Positions 48,423-58,559 of a stretch of DNA of 64,000 nt are shown piece by piece. The notes under the pieces were generated by a model that was not told where the DNA came from, made no database searches, and saw only the letters and a list, made by a program, of their open reading frames with translations. A program made the position numbers and the translations under genes. This DNA is from Aggregatibacter segnis ATCC 33393 (GTDB lineage: Bacteria; Pseudomonadota; Gammaproteobacteria; Enterobacterales; Pasteurellaceae), in assembly GCF_000185305.1 (NCBI RefSeq), contig NZ_GL622200.1, positions 1,855,336 to 1,919,335 of the forward strand, read 5' to 3'. Each line of letters begins with the position of its first letter. Position 1 is the stretch's first letter.

Positions 48423-50318
48423 ATGCCGGATCGTTCTCCTAATATCGCAACACATGATCCCTTCGGCAGCTTATTGGGTTATGCACCCGGCGGCGTTGCC
48501 ATTTACTCTTCAGATTACAACACAGCAGATGCGCAGGAATACCCTGACGACACCGCTTTTCGTAGCTACCTGGGTGGCGAATACATGGGCTATAAGTGGC
48601 AATGTGTGGAATTCGCCCGTCGCTATCTTTATCTCAATTACGGCATGGTCTTCACCGATGTTGGCATGGCGTACGAAATTTTTTCTTTGCGTTTTCTACG
48701 CCAAGTGGTTAATGACGCGTTGTTACCACTACAAGCCTTTGCCAATGGCGGAAAGCGAGCGCCAGAATGTGGTGCATTGCTGATCTGGCAGGAAGGTGGC
48801 GAGTTCAAACATACCGGCCATGTGGCGATTATCACCGAAGTGCTGACAGATAAAGTACGCATCGCGGAACAAAATGTGATTCATTCCCGCCTGCCGAGTG
48901 GTCAACAATGGACCCGTGAATTGCCGATGACGATTACAGAGGATGGCTATCGCTTACATGATACCTTTGATGATACAGAAATCCTCGGTTGGATGATTCA
49001 AACGGACAACGAGGAATTCAGCCTACCACAACCTATGCCGGAGCCGAATAAACTCAACATTTATGCAGAACACATTGAGAACCAAGGACAGTTTTCAGCA
49101 AACTGGCTTGATCAAACAAAACCACTAGAGGCAGCTTACGTTAAAGCAATGCAAGGGCATATTGTGAATCATGGTGATCAATATCGTTATTTTGTGCTTT
49201 CAGAAAGTGCACAGCATGAATTGATTCGCGCCACGAATGAATTACACCTCATGTATTTACACGCCACCGACAAAGTGCTTAAAGACGATAACTTATTGCA
49301 ATATTTCAATATCCCAAAACTGCTTTGGCCTCGCCTGCGATTATCTTGGCAAAATCGTCGTTATCAAACCATCACTGGGCGGTTAGATTTCTGTCTCGAT
49401 GAGCGTGGTTTGAAGGTGTATGAATACAATGCCGATTCCGCATCTTGTCATGCTGAAGCAGGCGCAATTTTGCCACAATGGGCAAAACAAGCTGGCATCA
49501 CAGCAGGGCATGACCCGAGCGAAGGATTACGTAATGCGTTGGCGGACAGTTGGAAACACAGCCGTGCTACACCACTCGTACATATTATGCAGGACTACGA
49601 TGCCGAAGAAGATTACCATGCCCTATTTATGCGTGATGCACTAATCCAAGCCGGTTTTAACACAAAGATTATTCACGGCACAGAAGGGCTACATTGGGAT
49701 ATTCGTGGGCAGTTATTAGATGATGAAAATCAGCGAGTCCAAAGCGTATGGAAAACCTGGGCGTGGGAAACCGTGTTGGAACAATTACGCGAGGATGCCA
49801 CGGGCCGCGAGGTTGCCCCACCGATTCGTACCGGTTATCCGGAAGATAAAGTGCGGTTAATTGATGTATTACTTCGCCCAGAAGTATTGGTTTATGAACC
49901 CTTGTGGACGGCTATTCCAAGTAACAAAGCTATTTTACCGGTGTTGTGGTCATTGTTTCCCAATCATCGTTATTTGTTGGAGGCAGGGTTTGAGCTCACG
50001 CCAGCATTAATTGCCAACGGTTATGCACAAAAACCAATTGCCGGGAGACGTGGTGATAATGTGAAACTGATTGGTGAATGTAAAAGCGTGCTAGACAGTA
50101 CAAATGGGCGTTTTGGTAAACAAGAGAACATTTATCAACAGTTATGGTGCTTGCCTAAAGTCGAAGAGCAGTATGTACAGGTGTGTACTTTCACCGTAGG
50201 TGGACATTATGCCGGCAGCTGTCTGCGTTCTGATCCAACCCGTGTGATTGTCGGTAATAGCGATATGCAACCATTGCGTATATTAAGTGATAAGGCGTTT
50301 ACACAGAAGGTAAAATAG
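48423..50318 (+). CDS. gss: bifunctional glutathionylspermidine synthetase/amidase
   Basis: The enzyme joins glutathione to spermidine and also hydrolyses the conjugate. The 631 residues have an N-terminal CHAP-type amidase (about 1-200, catalytic cysteine C61 in YKWQCVEFARR, histidine in HTGHVAIITE) and a C-terminal ATP-grasp synthetase (about 220-631, FCLDERGLKVYEYNADSA, then the ATP loop QKPIAGRRGDNVKLIG). E. coli Gss is 619. Both active sites look intact. It is a single-gene unit with its own terminator. Together with PotD and the YgiC-like gene it suggests polyamine-thiol chemistry. Confidence 0.95.
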   Translation: MPDRSPNIATHDPFGSLLGYAPGGVAIYSSDYNTADAQEYPDDTAFRSYLGGEYMGYKWQCVEFARRYLYLNYGMVFTDVGMAYEIFSLRFLRQVVNDALLPLQAFANGGKRAPECGALLIWQEGGEFKHTGHVAIITEVLTDKVRIAEQNVIHSRLPSGQQWTRELPMTITEDGYRLHDTFDDTEILGWMIQTDNEEFSLPQPMPEPNKLNIYAEHIENQGQFSANWLDQTKPLEAAYVKAMQGHIVNHGDQYRYFVLSESAQHELIRATNELHLMYLHATDKVLKDDNLLQYFNIPKLLWPRLRLSWQNRRYQTITGRLDFCLDERGLKVYEYNADSASCHAEAGAILPQWAKQAGITAGHDPSEGLRNALADSWKHSRATPLVHIMQDYDAEEDYHALFMRDALIQAGFNTKIIHGTEGLHWDIRGQLLDDENQRVQSVWKTWAWETVLEQLREDATGREVAPPIRTGYPEDKVRLIDVLLRPEVLVYEPLWTAIPSNKAILPVLWSLFPNHRYLLEAGFELTPALIANGYAQKPIAGRRGDNVKLIGECKSVLDSTNGRFGKQENIYQQLWCLPKVEEQYVQVCTFTVGGHYAGSCLRSDPTRVIVGNSDMQPLRILSDKAFTQKVK

Positions 50319-50333
50319 ATTTAGGGGAGATCA

Positions 50334-50360
50334 AAATAGGCACCTTCAAGGTGCCTATTT
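50334..50360. terminator. bidirectional terminator between gss and napC
   Basis: AAATAGGCACCTT and AAGGTGCCTATTT pair perfectly with a minimal loop and T-tract TTTTTAC on the plus strand. A further weak uptake-signal hairpin follows toward napC. Confidence 0.9.
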
Positions 50361-50404
50361 TTACTTTAAAGTGCGGTCAAAAAACTCAACGTTTTTGAAC
50401 CGGT

Positions 50405-51040
50405 TTATTTTTTGTCTTTTGACTCAGCCGGCTCAACCTCAGCACCTTGCAACCAACCCGGAGCAACTTTACTCATATCCGGTAAGTTGTGTGCAATACC
50501 TTTATGGCAGTCAATACAGGTTTTGCCGTTTTCTTGAGCAAATTTATGCATTTTTTGCGCCACCGTTTTTTGTTGAGAGAAATCCATGCGATCCATTTTA
50601 TGGCAGTTACGACATTCTTTAGAATCATTAGCTTTCATACGCGCCCATTCATTTTCCGCCATGTGCGGACGACGAGCGTTGAATTTCTCAATAGTATCGG
50701 TCCAACCCATGTAATGGGCATACACTTCTTTTGCCGCCACCATTTTACGCCACATTTTCGGGCCAAACTCATGTGGTACGTGACAATCCGGGCAGCTCGC
50801 CCCTACACCGGTACGCGTTTGATAGTGTACGCTGTGTAAATATTCCGGATAAGCGTCATTTGTATGGCAACCTGAACAGAATTGTTCCGTGTTGGTTTGT
50901 TCCAAACTGTAATTAAAGCCGACCCAGGATAAAATACCGCCGATAAAAGATAAAACGATAATCGTACCAACCGCTATACGGCTAGGTGATCTAAACCAGC
51001 GCCAAAGCCGAATGAGAATATTTGCTTTTTTATCTGACAT
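50405..51040 (-). CDS. napC: NapC/NirT tetraheme cytochrome c, quinol dehydrogenase
   Basis: NapC passes electrons from quinol to the NapAB nitrate reductase. The 211 residues have an N-terminal membrane anchor (IAVGTIIVLSFIGGILSWVG, about 22-41) and a periplasmic domain with four c-heme motifs: CSGCH, CPDCH, CRNCH and CIDCH. The acidic/lysine-rich tail ends ESKDKK. It is the last gene of napFDAGHBC, 14 bases after napB. Heme attachment needs the Ccm system, which is not in the window. Confidence 0.96.
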   Translation of the reverse strand: MSDKKANILIRLWRWFRSPSRIAVGTIIVLSFIGGILSWVGFNYSLEQTNTEQFCSGCHTNDAYPEYLHSVHYQTRTGVGASCPDCHVPHEFGPKMWRKMVAAKEVYAHYMGWTDTIEKFNARRPHMAENEWARMKANDSKECRNCHKMDRMDFSQQKTVAQKMHKFAQENGKTCIDCHKGIAHNLPDMSKVAPGWLQGAEVEPAESKDKK

Positions 51041-51053
51041 AATCGCCCCTTAA

Positions 51054-51503
51054 TTACTTACCGTAACCTTTCATTGGTTTGAATTCATTTGGCACGATTG
51101 GCTCAACATCAGATTGAGAAACGTGACATTGCAAACAGAAATAACGGCGAGGAGATGAACTGGAGCCGATATTACCATCGCGATCAGCAAAGTGTGTCGG
51201 GCTGATACGCGTTGCCCCGGTAACACGAGAGGCTTCAACGCTGTGACAGTTCAAACATTGGTTAACATTTTTGGTGACTTGATAGTTTTTTACGCTATGT
51301 GGCACCATTGGTGGTTGGTTAACATAATTTAATGCAGGTAATTCACTTTGTTTCGGTGCATCGTGGAATGCCGGTGCAACACTTTCCGGTGAATTATTGA
51401 AAAAGTCTCCGGCACCACTGTTTGATTGTTCTGCCATGACAGAAGTCGCAAACAATGCCGCGAATACAGCACCGCTAAAAGCAAAGAGGTTTTTTCTAGT
51501 CAT
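51054..51503 (-). CDS. napB: periplasmic nitrate reductase diheme cytochrome NapB
   Basis: NapB is the small electron-transfer subunit of the NapAB complex. From the ATG at 51503 it has 149 residues, with a signal peptide ending near SVMA and two heme motifs, CLNCH and CLQCH. PPMVPHSVKNYQVTKNVNQC and the closing RRYFCLQCHV are typical. A GTG three codons upstream is open, but GGGGGAG is best spaced for the ATG. It lies between napH and napC. Confidence 0.96.
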   Translation of the reverse strand: MTRKNLFAFSGAVFAALFATSVMAEQSNSGAGDFFNNSPESVAPAFHDAPKQSELPALNYVNQPPMVPHSVKNYQVTKNVNQCLNCHSVEASRVTGATRISPTHFADRDGNIGSSSSPRRYFCLQCHVSQSDVEPIVPNEFKPMKGYGK

Positions 51504-51540
51504 TTTAATCACTCCCCCGAATGATGGAAATTTTTTATTT

Positions 51541-52422
51541 TTATTGGTTTAAATTGACGACAGGAATATCGTTATTAAACCTATGGCTAAAGGTGAATAC
51601 TTTTTCAGCGCAAACATCGATACAACGTCCGCAACTGATACAATCTTGAGAAAGCACAAGCAGGCTTTCGTTATTTTTACCGTGTAATGGAGAACGTAAC
51701 ACTTGTGGTTCCGGACAAACGTTATAACAATCCATGCAATTATCGCATCTTGCTCGGTCAATTACTTTGATCCGAAGCAGACTTTTCGCACCGATAACAC
51801 CATAGGTTGCGCCGATTGGGCAAAGGTGTCCGCACCATCCGTGTTCGACAATGAATAAATCAAAGAAGAAAACAACTAAGATTAACCACGCTGTTGCACC
51901 AAAGCTATAAATTAAAGCCCTTCCTAATGCAGCAACGGGGTTCACCCATTCCCATAGTAACAAACCGCTTACCGCACTACCGGCTAAAATCATGACTAAG
52001 ATAGCATAGCGTAAACTGCGTGGAATTTTTGCCGTTTGACGAATACCCAACTTACGGCGAATCCAAGCCGCACAATCGGTGACGACATTTAACGGACAAA
52101 CCCAGCCACAGAAAACCTTACTACCTAACAACGCATAGATTATAAAAATAATCAATGCACCGCTGAGAGTCAGAATACCCGGTAAATGGCCAGAAGCCAG
52201 ACTTTCTAAGGTAATTAACGGATCACTAAACGGAATAACATCGAAAAGCAAACTTCCGCTATAATTGCCTTTTAAAATCCAAACACCCAAATAAGGTCCG
52301 CTTAAAAACATCAACAAAATGCTTAGCTGACTTACACGTCGCCAAAATAGGAAACGATTAGCATACCACCAGCCCAGTTTTTCTCTGGCTTCTCGTCCAG
52401 CAAACTTTGGTGCATTAGCCAT
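51541..52422 (-). CDS. napH: ferredoxin-type quinol dehydrogenase NapH
   Basis: NapH is an inner-membrane iron-sulfur protein that with NapG feeds electrons toward NapAB. The 293 residues have four or more membrane segments, two cysteine-rich membrane motifs (CGWVCPLNVVTDC and CGHLCPIGATYG) and two C-terminal 4Fe-4S motifs (CDNCMDCYNVCPE and CISCGRCIDVCAE). Its start overlaps the napG stop by one base (TAATG), so the two subunits are coupled. Confidence 0.96.
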   Translation of the reverse strand: MANAPKFAGREAREKLGWWYANRFLFWRRVSQLSILLMFLSGPYLGVWILKGNYSGSLLFDVIPFSDPLITLESLASGHLPGILTLSGALIIFIIYALLGSKVFCGWVCPLNVVTDCAAWIRRKLGIRQTAKIPRSLRYAILVMILAGSAVSGLLLWEWVNPVAALGRALIYSFGATAWLILVVFFFDLFIVEHGWCGHLCPIGATYGVIGAKSLLRIKVIDRARCDNCMDCYNVCPEPQVLRSPLHGKNNESLLVLSQDCISCGRCIDVCAEKVFTFSHRFNNDIPVVNLNQ

Positions 52423-53255
52423 TACTTACCTCCTAATACCGGTGCCAAAACAGGCTCTGGAATTTGTTCAGCACCTGTTGCAGGAATAGCACCCGCAGGT
52501 GTTGGTATTCCGTCCGGTAATCGGGTCGGCATAGAAATCAAATCGTCCGGTGCAAGAGAATGTCCTGCTTTCGATTTTTCTTCCCAACCTAAACGATAAT
52601 GTTTACCCAACATACCTTTAGCAAGAGACATCGGTAATACTTTGATTGCCGCTTCTTCCAATACGCAAGCTTTTTCACATTTACCACAACCGGTACAAGC
52701 ATCAGAATGAACGGTCGGAATAAACACGGCGTGTTTACCGGTACGCTCGTTACGATGGCTTTCTAATGTAATCGCTTTGTCGATTAAAGGACAAACACGA
52801 TAACATACATCACAACGCAAACCTTGCCAGTTAAGGCAGGTTTCGTGGTCTAGCAATACAGCAAGCCCCATACGGGATTCGTTAATATCCTGTGCATAGC
52901 GATCTAACGCACCACTTGGACAAGCGTGAGCGCAAGGAATATCGGGACACATTTCACAAGGTTTATCTCGCGCAATAAAGTATGGCGTACCGGCTTCCAT
53001 TGGAGAAAGTAAGGATGCCAAATGCAACATATCATATGGGCAAGCTTGCACACATTGACCACAACGAATACAGGCGGCTGCAAACTTCTCGTCATCCTCA
53101 ATAGCAAACGGTGGACGTAACGCCACACCTTCACGGGCTAAGCTTTGTTTTTGTTGTAAACCTAATAAAAGGCCGAGCCCAACTAAACCGCCCGCAGTAC
53201 GGGTTGCTTCTTTGAGGAATTTTCGGCGATCAGGTGTTACTGTTGGTTTTTTCAT
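52422..53255 (-). CDS. napG: ferredoxin-type protein NapG
   Basis: NapG is a periplasmic protein with four 4Fe-4S clusters and is exported by Tat. From the ATG at 53255 it has 277 residues: [20 protein letters not shown] puts the twin arginines at 10-11, which suits a Tat signal, and cysteine motifs [34 protein letters not shown] and [11 protein letters not shown] follow. The ATG at 53297 would add 14 residues and would read through an uptake-signal hairpin, so I reject it, although neither start has a strong ribosome site. Confidence 0.93.
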   Translation of the reverse strand: MKKPTVTPDRRKFLKEATRTAGGLVGLGLLLGLQQKQSLAREGVALRPPFAIEDDEKFAAACIRCGQCVQACPYDMLHLASLLSPMEAGTPYFIARDKPCEMCPDIPCAHACPSGALDRYAQDINESRMGLAVLLDHETCLNWQGLRCDVCYRVCPLIDKAITLESHRNERTGKHAVFIPTVHSDACTGCGKCEKACVLEEAAIKVLPMSLAKGMLGKHYRLGWEEKSKAGHSLAPDDLISMPTRLPDGIPTPAGAIPATGAEQIPEPVLAPVLGGK

Positions 53256-53263
53256 TGTCTTAA

Positions 53264-53287
53264 TGACCGCACCATAAAGTGCGGTCT
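53264..53287 (-). repeat. uptake-signal hairpin inside the nap operon (napA/napG junction)
   Basis: GACCGCAC and GTGCGGTC arms (53265-53272 and 53280-53287) form an 8-bp stem in the short gap between the napA stop codon and the chosen napG start. No T-tract follows on the minus strand. It may temper napG expression or merely be an uptake signal. Confidence 0.5.
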
Positions 53288-53303
53288 GTTTTCCCATTAT
53301 TTT

Positions 53304-55784
53304 TTAAGCTTTTTCCACTTTTACCGCACATTTCTTGAAGTCGGTTTCTTTGGAAATCGGGTCAGTTGCATCCAATGTTAATTTATTGGCTAACTGTCCT
53401 GCATCAAAGAAAGTGGTATAAACCAAACCTTCCGGTACTTTATTACGACCACGAGTATCTAAATAAGAAATCATTTCGCCACGACGTGAAGCGATCTTAA
53501 TCTTATCGCCATGACGCAACCCGCGTTTTTGTGCATCGTTCGGGTGCATCCAAACAACGTTGTTCGGGAAAGAACGGTGCAATTCCGGTACACGGCGGGT
53601 CATGGTACCTGTATGCCAATGTTCTAACACACGGCCGGTACATAACCATAAATCGTATTCAGCATCCGGTGACTCTGCAGGTGGTTCATAAGGCACAGCA
53701 AGAATAATCGCTTTTTTATCCGGGTAACCGTAGAACGCCACGCCTTCACCTTCTTTCACATACGGGTCAAAGCCTTCACGGTAACGCCATAAGGTTTCTT
53801 TACCGTCCACAACAGGCCAACGCAAACCACGTGCCTTGTGATACATATCGAACGGCGCTAAGTCATGACCATGACCACGACCGAATGATGCGTATTCTTC
53901 AAACAAGCCTTTATGTAAATAGAAACCGAAGTGGTAAGACTCATCATTTAATTGGCCTTCTGCAAGCTCGCTTAGTGGGAATTTATCCACTTGACCATTG
54001 CGGTACAACACTTCATATAAGGTTTTGCCTTTGTACTCCGGATTTTTCTCTAGAATTTCTGCCGGCCACATTTCATCGGTGGTGAAATATTTAGAGAACT
54101 CCACTAATTGCCATACGTCAGACTTCGCTTCACCCGGTGCTTTGACTTGTTGACGCCAGAATTGAGTACGACGCTCTGCGTTACCATAAGCACCTTCTTT
54201 TTCTACCCACATTGCTGTTGGAAGCATTAAGTCTGCGGCTAAACAGGAAACAGTTGGGTATGGGTCGGACACCACGATAAAGTTGTCCGGATTACGCCAG
54301 CCCGGGAAAGTTTCTTCATTAATATTTGGACCGCCTTGCATATTGTTGGTACACATTTGCCATAACACACGCATTTTACCGTCTTTTAATGCACGGCTTT
54401 GAGCAACAGCATGGAAACCTAATACATCCGTAATAAGTCCTGCAGGTAATTTCCAGATTTTTTCTGCAATTTCACGGTGTTTTGGATTGGTAACCACTAA
54501 GTCTGCCGGCAAGCGGTTAATAAAGGTACCTACTTCACGGGCTGTACCACACGCAGACGGTTGACCGGTTAAGGAGAACGGACCACAACCCGGAATAGAA
54601 ATTTTTCCGGTTAATAGATGGATGTTATAGATTAAGTGGTTTGCCCACACACCGCGAGTGTGTTGGTTGAAACCCATGGTCCAATAAGAAACCACTTTAC
54701 GTTTTGGATCAGCATATAATTTCGCCAAGTTTTCCAACACATCTTTTGGTACGCCGGACATTTCGTGGGCTTTATCTAAGGTGTATTCAGCAACTAGGGC
54801 TTTTAATTCCTCAAAGTTACTGTCATACATTTTGCCGCTGTTCGGATTTTTTGCCGCTTTTTGCAATGGGTGATTATCACGCAAGCCGTAACCGATATCG
54901 GTTTCACCACGTTTGAATTTGGTGTGTTTATTGACGAAATCCCAGTTAATCGCATCGTTTTGAATTAAGTAATTGATAATGTAGTTTAAAATCACTAAGT
55001 CAGTATGTGGCTTAAAGACTAGACTATAGTCAGCCAACTCGAAACTACGATGTTCATAGGTTGAAAGTACGGCGACTTTCACATCTGGGTTGGATAAGCG
55101 ACGGTCGGTAATACGAGACCACAAAATTGGGTGCATTTCCGCCATATTGGAACCCCAAAGCACGAAAGCTTCAGCATTCTCAATATCATTATAACAACCC
55201 ATCGGTTCATCCATACCGAAAGTACGCAGAAAGGCTACTGCTGCGGATGCCATACAGTGGCGCGCATTCGGGTCGATATTATTAGAACGGAAACCGGCTT
55301 TCCAAAGTTTAGCTTTAGCATAACCTTCAAAGATGGTGCTTTGACCGGAACTGAACATACCCACACCGTTTGGCCCTAATTCTTTCACAGCAGCTTTGAA
55401 TTTTTCTGCCATGGTTTTAAATGCGACATCCCAGCTAACTGGCGTAAAATCACCGTTTTTATCGTATTTGCCGTCTTTCATACGTAGCATCGGCTGGGTT
55501 AAACGGTCTTTACCGTACATGATTTTCGGTAAGAAATAACCTTTAATACAGTTTAAACCACGGTTTACTTCTGCATCCGGGTCACCTTGTGATGCTACAA
55601 CGCGACCATCTTTGGTTCCTACCAATACGGCACAACCGGTACCACAGAAACGACAAACGGCTTTATCCCATTTAATTTCGGATTCAGCGGCTTCTACATT
55701 TTTTACCGGAATAGTTAATCCGGCAGCCGTAGCTGCAGCAACAGCAGCATTGGCTTTCATAAAGTCTCTACGACTTAAATTCAT
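53304..55784 (-). CDS. napA: periplasmic nitrate reductase catalytic subunit NapA
   Basis: NapA reduces nitrate to nitrite in the periplasm using bis-MGD molybdenum and one 4Fe-4S cluster. The 826 residues begin with a Tat signal (SRRDFMK at 4-10) and the cluster motif CRFCGTGC (44-51) with the fourth cysteine in GLNCIKGYF. The molybdenum ligand cysteine lies in NARHCMASA. The C-terminal [15 protein letters not shown] is typical of the family. Length matches E. coli (828). NapD, encoded upstream, guards its Tat signal, and MobA (15471-16058) supplies the cofactor. Confidence 0.98.
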   Translation of the reverse strand: MNLSRRDFMKANAAVAAATAAGLTIPVKNVEAAESEIKWDKAVCRFCGTGCAVLVGTKDGRVVASQGDPDAEVNRGLNCIKGYFLPKIMYGKDRLTQPMLRMKDGKYDKNGDFTPVSWDVAFKTMAEKFKAAVKELGPNGVGMFSSGQSTIFEGYAKAKLWKAGFRSNNIDPNARHCMASAAVAFLRTFGMDEPMGCYNDIENAEAFVLWGSNMAEMHPILWSRITDRRLSNPDVKVAVLSTYEHRSFELADYSLVFKPHTDLVILNYIINYLIQNDAINWDFVNKHTKFKRGETDIGYGLRDNHPLQKAAKNPNSGKMYDSNFEELKALVAEYTLDKAHEMSGVPKDVLENLAKLYADPKRKVVSYWTMGFNQHTRGVWANHLIYNIHLLTGKISIPGCGPFSLTGQPSACGTAREVGTFINRLPADLVVTNPKHREIAEKIWKLPAGLITDVLGFHAVAQSRALKDGKMRVLWQMCTNNMQGGPNINEETFPGWRNPDNFIVVSDPYPTVSCLAADLMLPTAMWVEKEGAYGNAERRTQFWRQQVKAPGEAKSDVWQLVEFSKYFTTDEMWPAEILEKNPEYKGKTLYEVLYRNGQVDKFPLSELAEGQLNDESYHFGFYLHKGLFEEYASFGRGHGHDLAPFDMYHKARGLRWPVVDGKETLWRYREGFDPYVKEGEGVAFYGYPDKKAIILAVPYEPPAESPDAEYDLWLCTGRVLEHWHTGTMTRRVPELHRSFPNNVVWMHPNDAQKRGLRHGDKIKIASRRGEMISYLDTRGRNKVPEGLVYTTFFDAGQLANKLTLDATDPISKETDFKKCAVKVEKA

Positions 55785-55815
55785 AGTGTTTTCCCCCCAC
55801 TATATGATTTTTGAG

Positions 55816-56100
55816 TTATTCAGGCTGTTCATCCTGTTGATGATAAATCAGCGAAACGGTAATAACACCGTCAATATCTTTCACAGATTCCATGTTGTTA
55901 AGCAAGATATGCTGATCGTGAGATTGCATAACAGCAACAATCTTACCAATCTTTTCGTCAAAGGTTGGCACTTCTGTGTTTGGAATCGCTAAAAGTGCGG
56001 TACGAATCGCGGGTATTTTTTGGGGTTTTCCTTGCACCACCAAACCGACGACGTGCCAGTCTTTCGCTTCTTCCATGGTTAAAACTTCAGTTTCATTCAT
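55816..56100 (-). CDS. napD: NapA chaperone NapD
   Basis: NapD is a small cytoplasmic chaperone that binds the Tat signal peptide of NapA and holds back export until the cofactor is in place. The 94 residues include WHVVGLVVQGKPQKIPAIRT, GKIVAVMQSHDQHILLNNME and DGVITVSLIYHQ. Its start overlaps the end of napF by eight bases. One uptake signal lies within the gene. Confidence 0.94.
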   Translation of the reverse strand: MNETEVLTMEEAKDWHVVGLVVQGKPQKIPAIRTALLAIPNTEVPTFDEKIGKIVAVMQSHDQHILLNNMESVKDIDGVITVSLIYHQQDEQPE

Positions 56101-56623
56101 CGTTGTTAGGATATGTAATTTTTATTGCATTCACCGGACAACTGTTTAAACAGGCGCCACACCCATTACAGTTATCCACGTTTACCATCGGCTGTGCCAC
56201 ACCACCTATTTGTAAGCGGAATCGAATGGCATTTACCGGACAGTTATCTTGACAGCTACGACACTCGATTTTCTGTTGCGTTAAGCATAAAGAGGTGATT
56301 TCTACCTTATGTTCCCAAGGTTTCTCTTCTATTAAACGGAAAATCGGTTGTTTGCAAACATCCACGCATTTATGGCAAAAAGTACATTCGCCTTGGCTAA
56401 ATTGCACTTGCGGAAAACCGCCCTCACCCTTAATCAAAATATGCGTTTCACACACTTCAATACAGTCGTCACAACGGGTGCAATGCTGAATAAATACTTG
56501 GTTATCTTTGCTCCAAGGTGGTCGAATACCATTAAAACCTTGGACTTTTTGTTGTTCTGTCTGTAACGATGACAAGAAAGAACCACGTAAAAAATGGCGC
56601 CGTGAAACATCAGGCGTTGTCAT
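56093..56623 (-). CDS. napF: ferredoxin-type protein NapF
   Basis: NapF is a cytoplasmic iron-sulfur protein thought to help NapA maturation. The 176 residues have four cysteine motifs: CTRCDDCIEVC, CTFCHKCVDVC, CRSCQDNCP and CNGCGACLNSCP. The N-terminal SRRHFLRG resembles a Tat motif but lacks the following hydrophobic stretch, as in other NapF proteins. It is the first gene of the nap operon and lies next to an FNR-like site in the gap to narQ. Confidence 0.95.
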   Translation of the reverse strand: MTTPDVSRRHFLRGSFLSSLQTEQQKVQGFNGIRPPWSKDNQVFIQHCTRCDDCIEVCETHILIKGEGGFPQVQFSQGECTFCHKCVDVCKQPIFRLIEEKPWEHKVEITSLCLTQQKIECRSCQDNCPVNAIRFRLQIGGVAQPMVNVDNCNGCGACLNSCPVNAIKITYPNNDE

Positions 56624-56657
56624 TCGTCTTTACCTATTAATCTATTTTTAGATCCTG

Positions 56658-56740
56658 TATGTTAATTCCTTCACAGCCAATTAACATAACTACAAATAAG
56701 TATTTACCTCACCTTCTGTCTTCAATTTGTTTTAGATCAA
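56658..56740 (-). promoter_or_regulatory. nap operon control region: FNR-like site and 10-bp inverted repeat
   Basis: TTGTT-N4-ATCAA (56727-56740) matches the FNR consensus with one change. A start about 41 bases downstream (near 56692) would suit class II FNR activation, with TACTTAT nearby as -10. Just inside the predicted transcript, TATGTTAATT (56658-56667) and AATTAACATA (56679-56688) form a perfect inverted repeat with 11 bases between. Its role (operator or leader hairpin) is unknown. Confidence 0.5.
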
Positions 56741-56842
56741 ACTCTATTATTGGTTTGCTCTCATTCTCCCTAAAAAACTCTTATAAAAGAGACCGCACTT
56801 TTTGTTAAACTAGCGGCACATTTTCCACCAAGGTTTTTTATT

Positions 56843-58546
56843 GTGAAAATCAAGCATTCTGTTTCTACCCGCATAGCCAACTATCTCATCGTAATTATTA
56901 TCTTTGTTGGCATTATCAGCGCATTTAGTTTAACACTAATGGAAGGTAATCGTTCCTATGCAGAAGCAATTAATGTGTCTGGTTCATTACGGATGCAGAG
57001 TTACCGCTTACTCTATGAAATCGAACATAATCCCCAAATGGTGGAAACAAGCCTACGTCAATATCGCGTCAGTTTGCATTCAAAATCCCTGATAGAAATT
57101 AATTATCATCCTTTCGCCTCACAAGAAGTAAAAGATGCCTATCGCAATTTGATTAAACGCTGGGAAGGCATGGAATGTCTTGCACGAGAAGGCAACTTTT
57201 CTGAGTATCAACAAAATATTGCTAATTATGTGGCGCAAGTGGATCGGTTCGTGTTCGCCTTACAACATTCAGCGGAAGAAAGATGGATTTGGGCATTATG
57301 CGTCATTATTTTTTCGATGCTACTCATCGTCGCCATGGTGTCTTATGTAAATTGGTATACTCGCAAAGCCGTCGTGACACCATTGGAGCAACTGACGCGC
57401 GCCAGTATTCAAGTTCAAATGGGGCAATTCAATCATATTCCGCTAGATCTTAAGAAAGAAGATGAGTTAGGCCATTTGGCACGCACGTTTACCAAAATGG
57501 CCTCGGATTTAAGCAAGTTATATTCCAGCTTGGAGGCGACGGTAAATGAAAAAACCCAAAAATTACAACAAACTAACCACTCTTTAAGCACGCTGTATCA
57601 CTGTTCACAACTTGTCACAACCAATAAAATTGACAGTAAAATTTTGCAATTAGTCTTACAAAACATCATGCTCAGCGAACACTTGCGCTATCTGGAGCTA
57701 GATGTATTGGATATGGCACATTGGCACATTTGCTTAGGTGAGAAAAATGACGACTTGGAATTACAACAAACAGAAGTGACCATTGAAGGGGAAACCTTAG
57801 CGGTGTTGTATTGGCAAGCAGGGCTTCCTTGCCCTGATTTACGCACCATGCAAAACTTAGCGCAAATGCTAAGCCGCTCCTTATATTTCCAGCGCACACA
57901 ACGTCAACAAGAACAGCTATTACTCATGGAGGAACGTTCTATTATTGCGCGTGAATTACATGATTCGTTGGCGCAAGTTTTGGCATTTTTACAAATTCAA
58001 CTGACTCTACTTAAGCATAACTTAAATAAAGACGAACCAGATTCTAAACACAAAAGTTTGATGATCATTAAACAGTTTGAACAAGCCTTGAGTGACGGTT
58101 ACAGCCAGTTACGCGAACTGTTAGCCACTTTCCGTTTAACCATTCAGGAAGCCAATTTGAAACTCGCGCTAGAACAAGTGATTGATTCCTTACGCAATCA
58201 AACAGACATTCAAATGAGCGTAGATTGTTCCCTACCATCGCAAAGTTTTAATGCACAACAATTAGTCAACGCCTTGCAAATCGTACGCGAGGCTGTACTC
58301 AATGCCATTAAACACTCACAAGCCACGCTCATTGAAGTCATCGCTCGTACCAACGAAGATGGCGAACAAGAACTCATTGTGCGTGATAACGGCATTGGTA
58401 TTCCAAGTTTAGAAGAACCGGATGGACATTACGGACTTAACATCATGCACGAGCGTAGCGCACAACTCAACGCCAAGCTCACCATTACTAATCAAGCAAG
58501 TGGCGGCACAGAAGTAAAAGTTACGTTGGCGCACACATCATCTTAA
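56843..58546 (+). CDS. narQ: nitrate/nitrite sensor histidine kinase NarQ
   Basis: NarQ senses nitrate in the periplasm and phosphorylates NarP or NarL. The 567 residues have a first membrane helix ([18 protein letters not shown], about 14-31) and the P-box sensor region [19 protein letters not shown] second helix near 155, a HAMP domain ([15 protein letters not shown]) and a coiled linker follow. The phospho-accepting histidine is in [17 protein letters not shown], and the ATPase ends with DNGIGI and GGTEVKVTL. The cognate narP is not in the window. It is divergent from nap, the operon it is expected to control. murB begins 13 bases after its stop codon. Confidence 0.96.
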   Translation: MKIKHSVSTRIANYLIVIIIFVGIISAFSLTLMEGNRSYAEAINVSGSLRMQSYRLLYEIEHNPQMVETSLRQYRVSLHSKSLIEINYHPFASQEVKDAYRNLIKRWEGMECLAREGNFSEYQQNIANYVAQVDRFVFALQHSAEERWIWALCVIIFSMLLIVAMVSYVNWYTRKAVVTPLEQLTRASIQVQMGQFNHIPLDLKKEDELGHLARTFTKMASDLSKLYSSLEATVNEKTQKLQQTNHSLSTLYHCSQLVTTNKIDSKILQLVLQNIMLSEHLRYLELDVLDMAHWHICLGEKNDDLELQQTEVTIEGETLAVLYWQAGLPCPDLRTMQNLAQMLSRSLYFQRTQRQQEQLLLMEERSIIARELHDSLAQVLAFLQIQLTLLKHNLNKDEPDSKHKSLMIIKQFEQALSDGYSQLRELLATFRLTIQEANLKLALEQVIDSLRNQTDIQMSVDCSLPSQSFNAQQLVNALQIVREAVLNAIKHSQATLIEVIARTNEDGEQELIVRDNGIGIPSLEEPDGHYGLNIMHERSAQLNAKLTITNQASGGTEVKVTLAHTSS

Positions 58547-58559
58547 TTCAGAGGAAATT

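Noticed and set aside
48418..48783. 121-codon open frame overlapping the gss amidase domain
   Set aside because: It is a shifted frame within a well-conserved gene, and the product has no recognisable pattern.
53256..53297. Upstream ATG for napG
   Set aside because: It would add 14 residues translated from an uptake-signal hairpin ahead of a Tat signal, where the twin arginines are normally near the N terminus.
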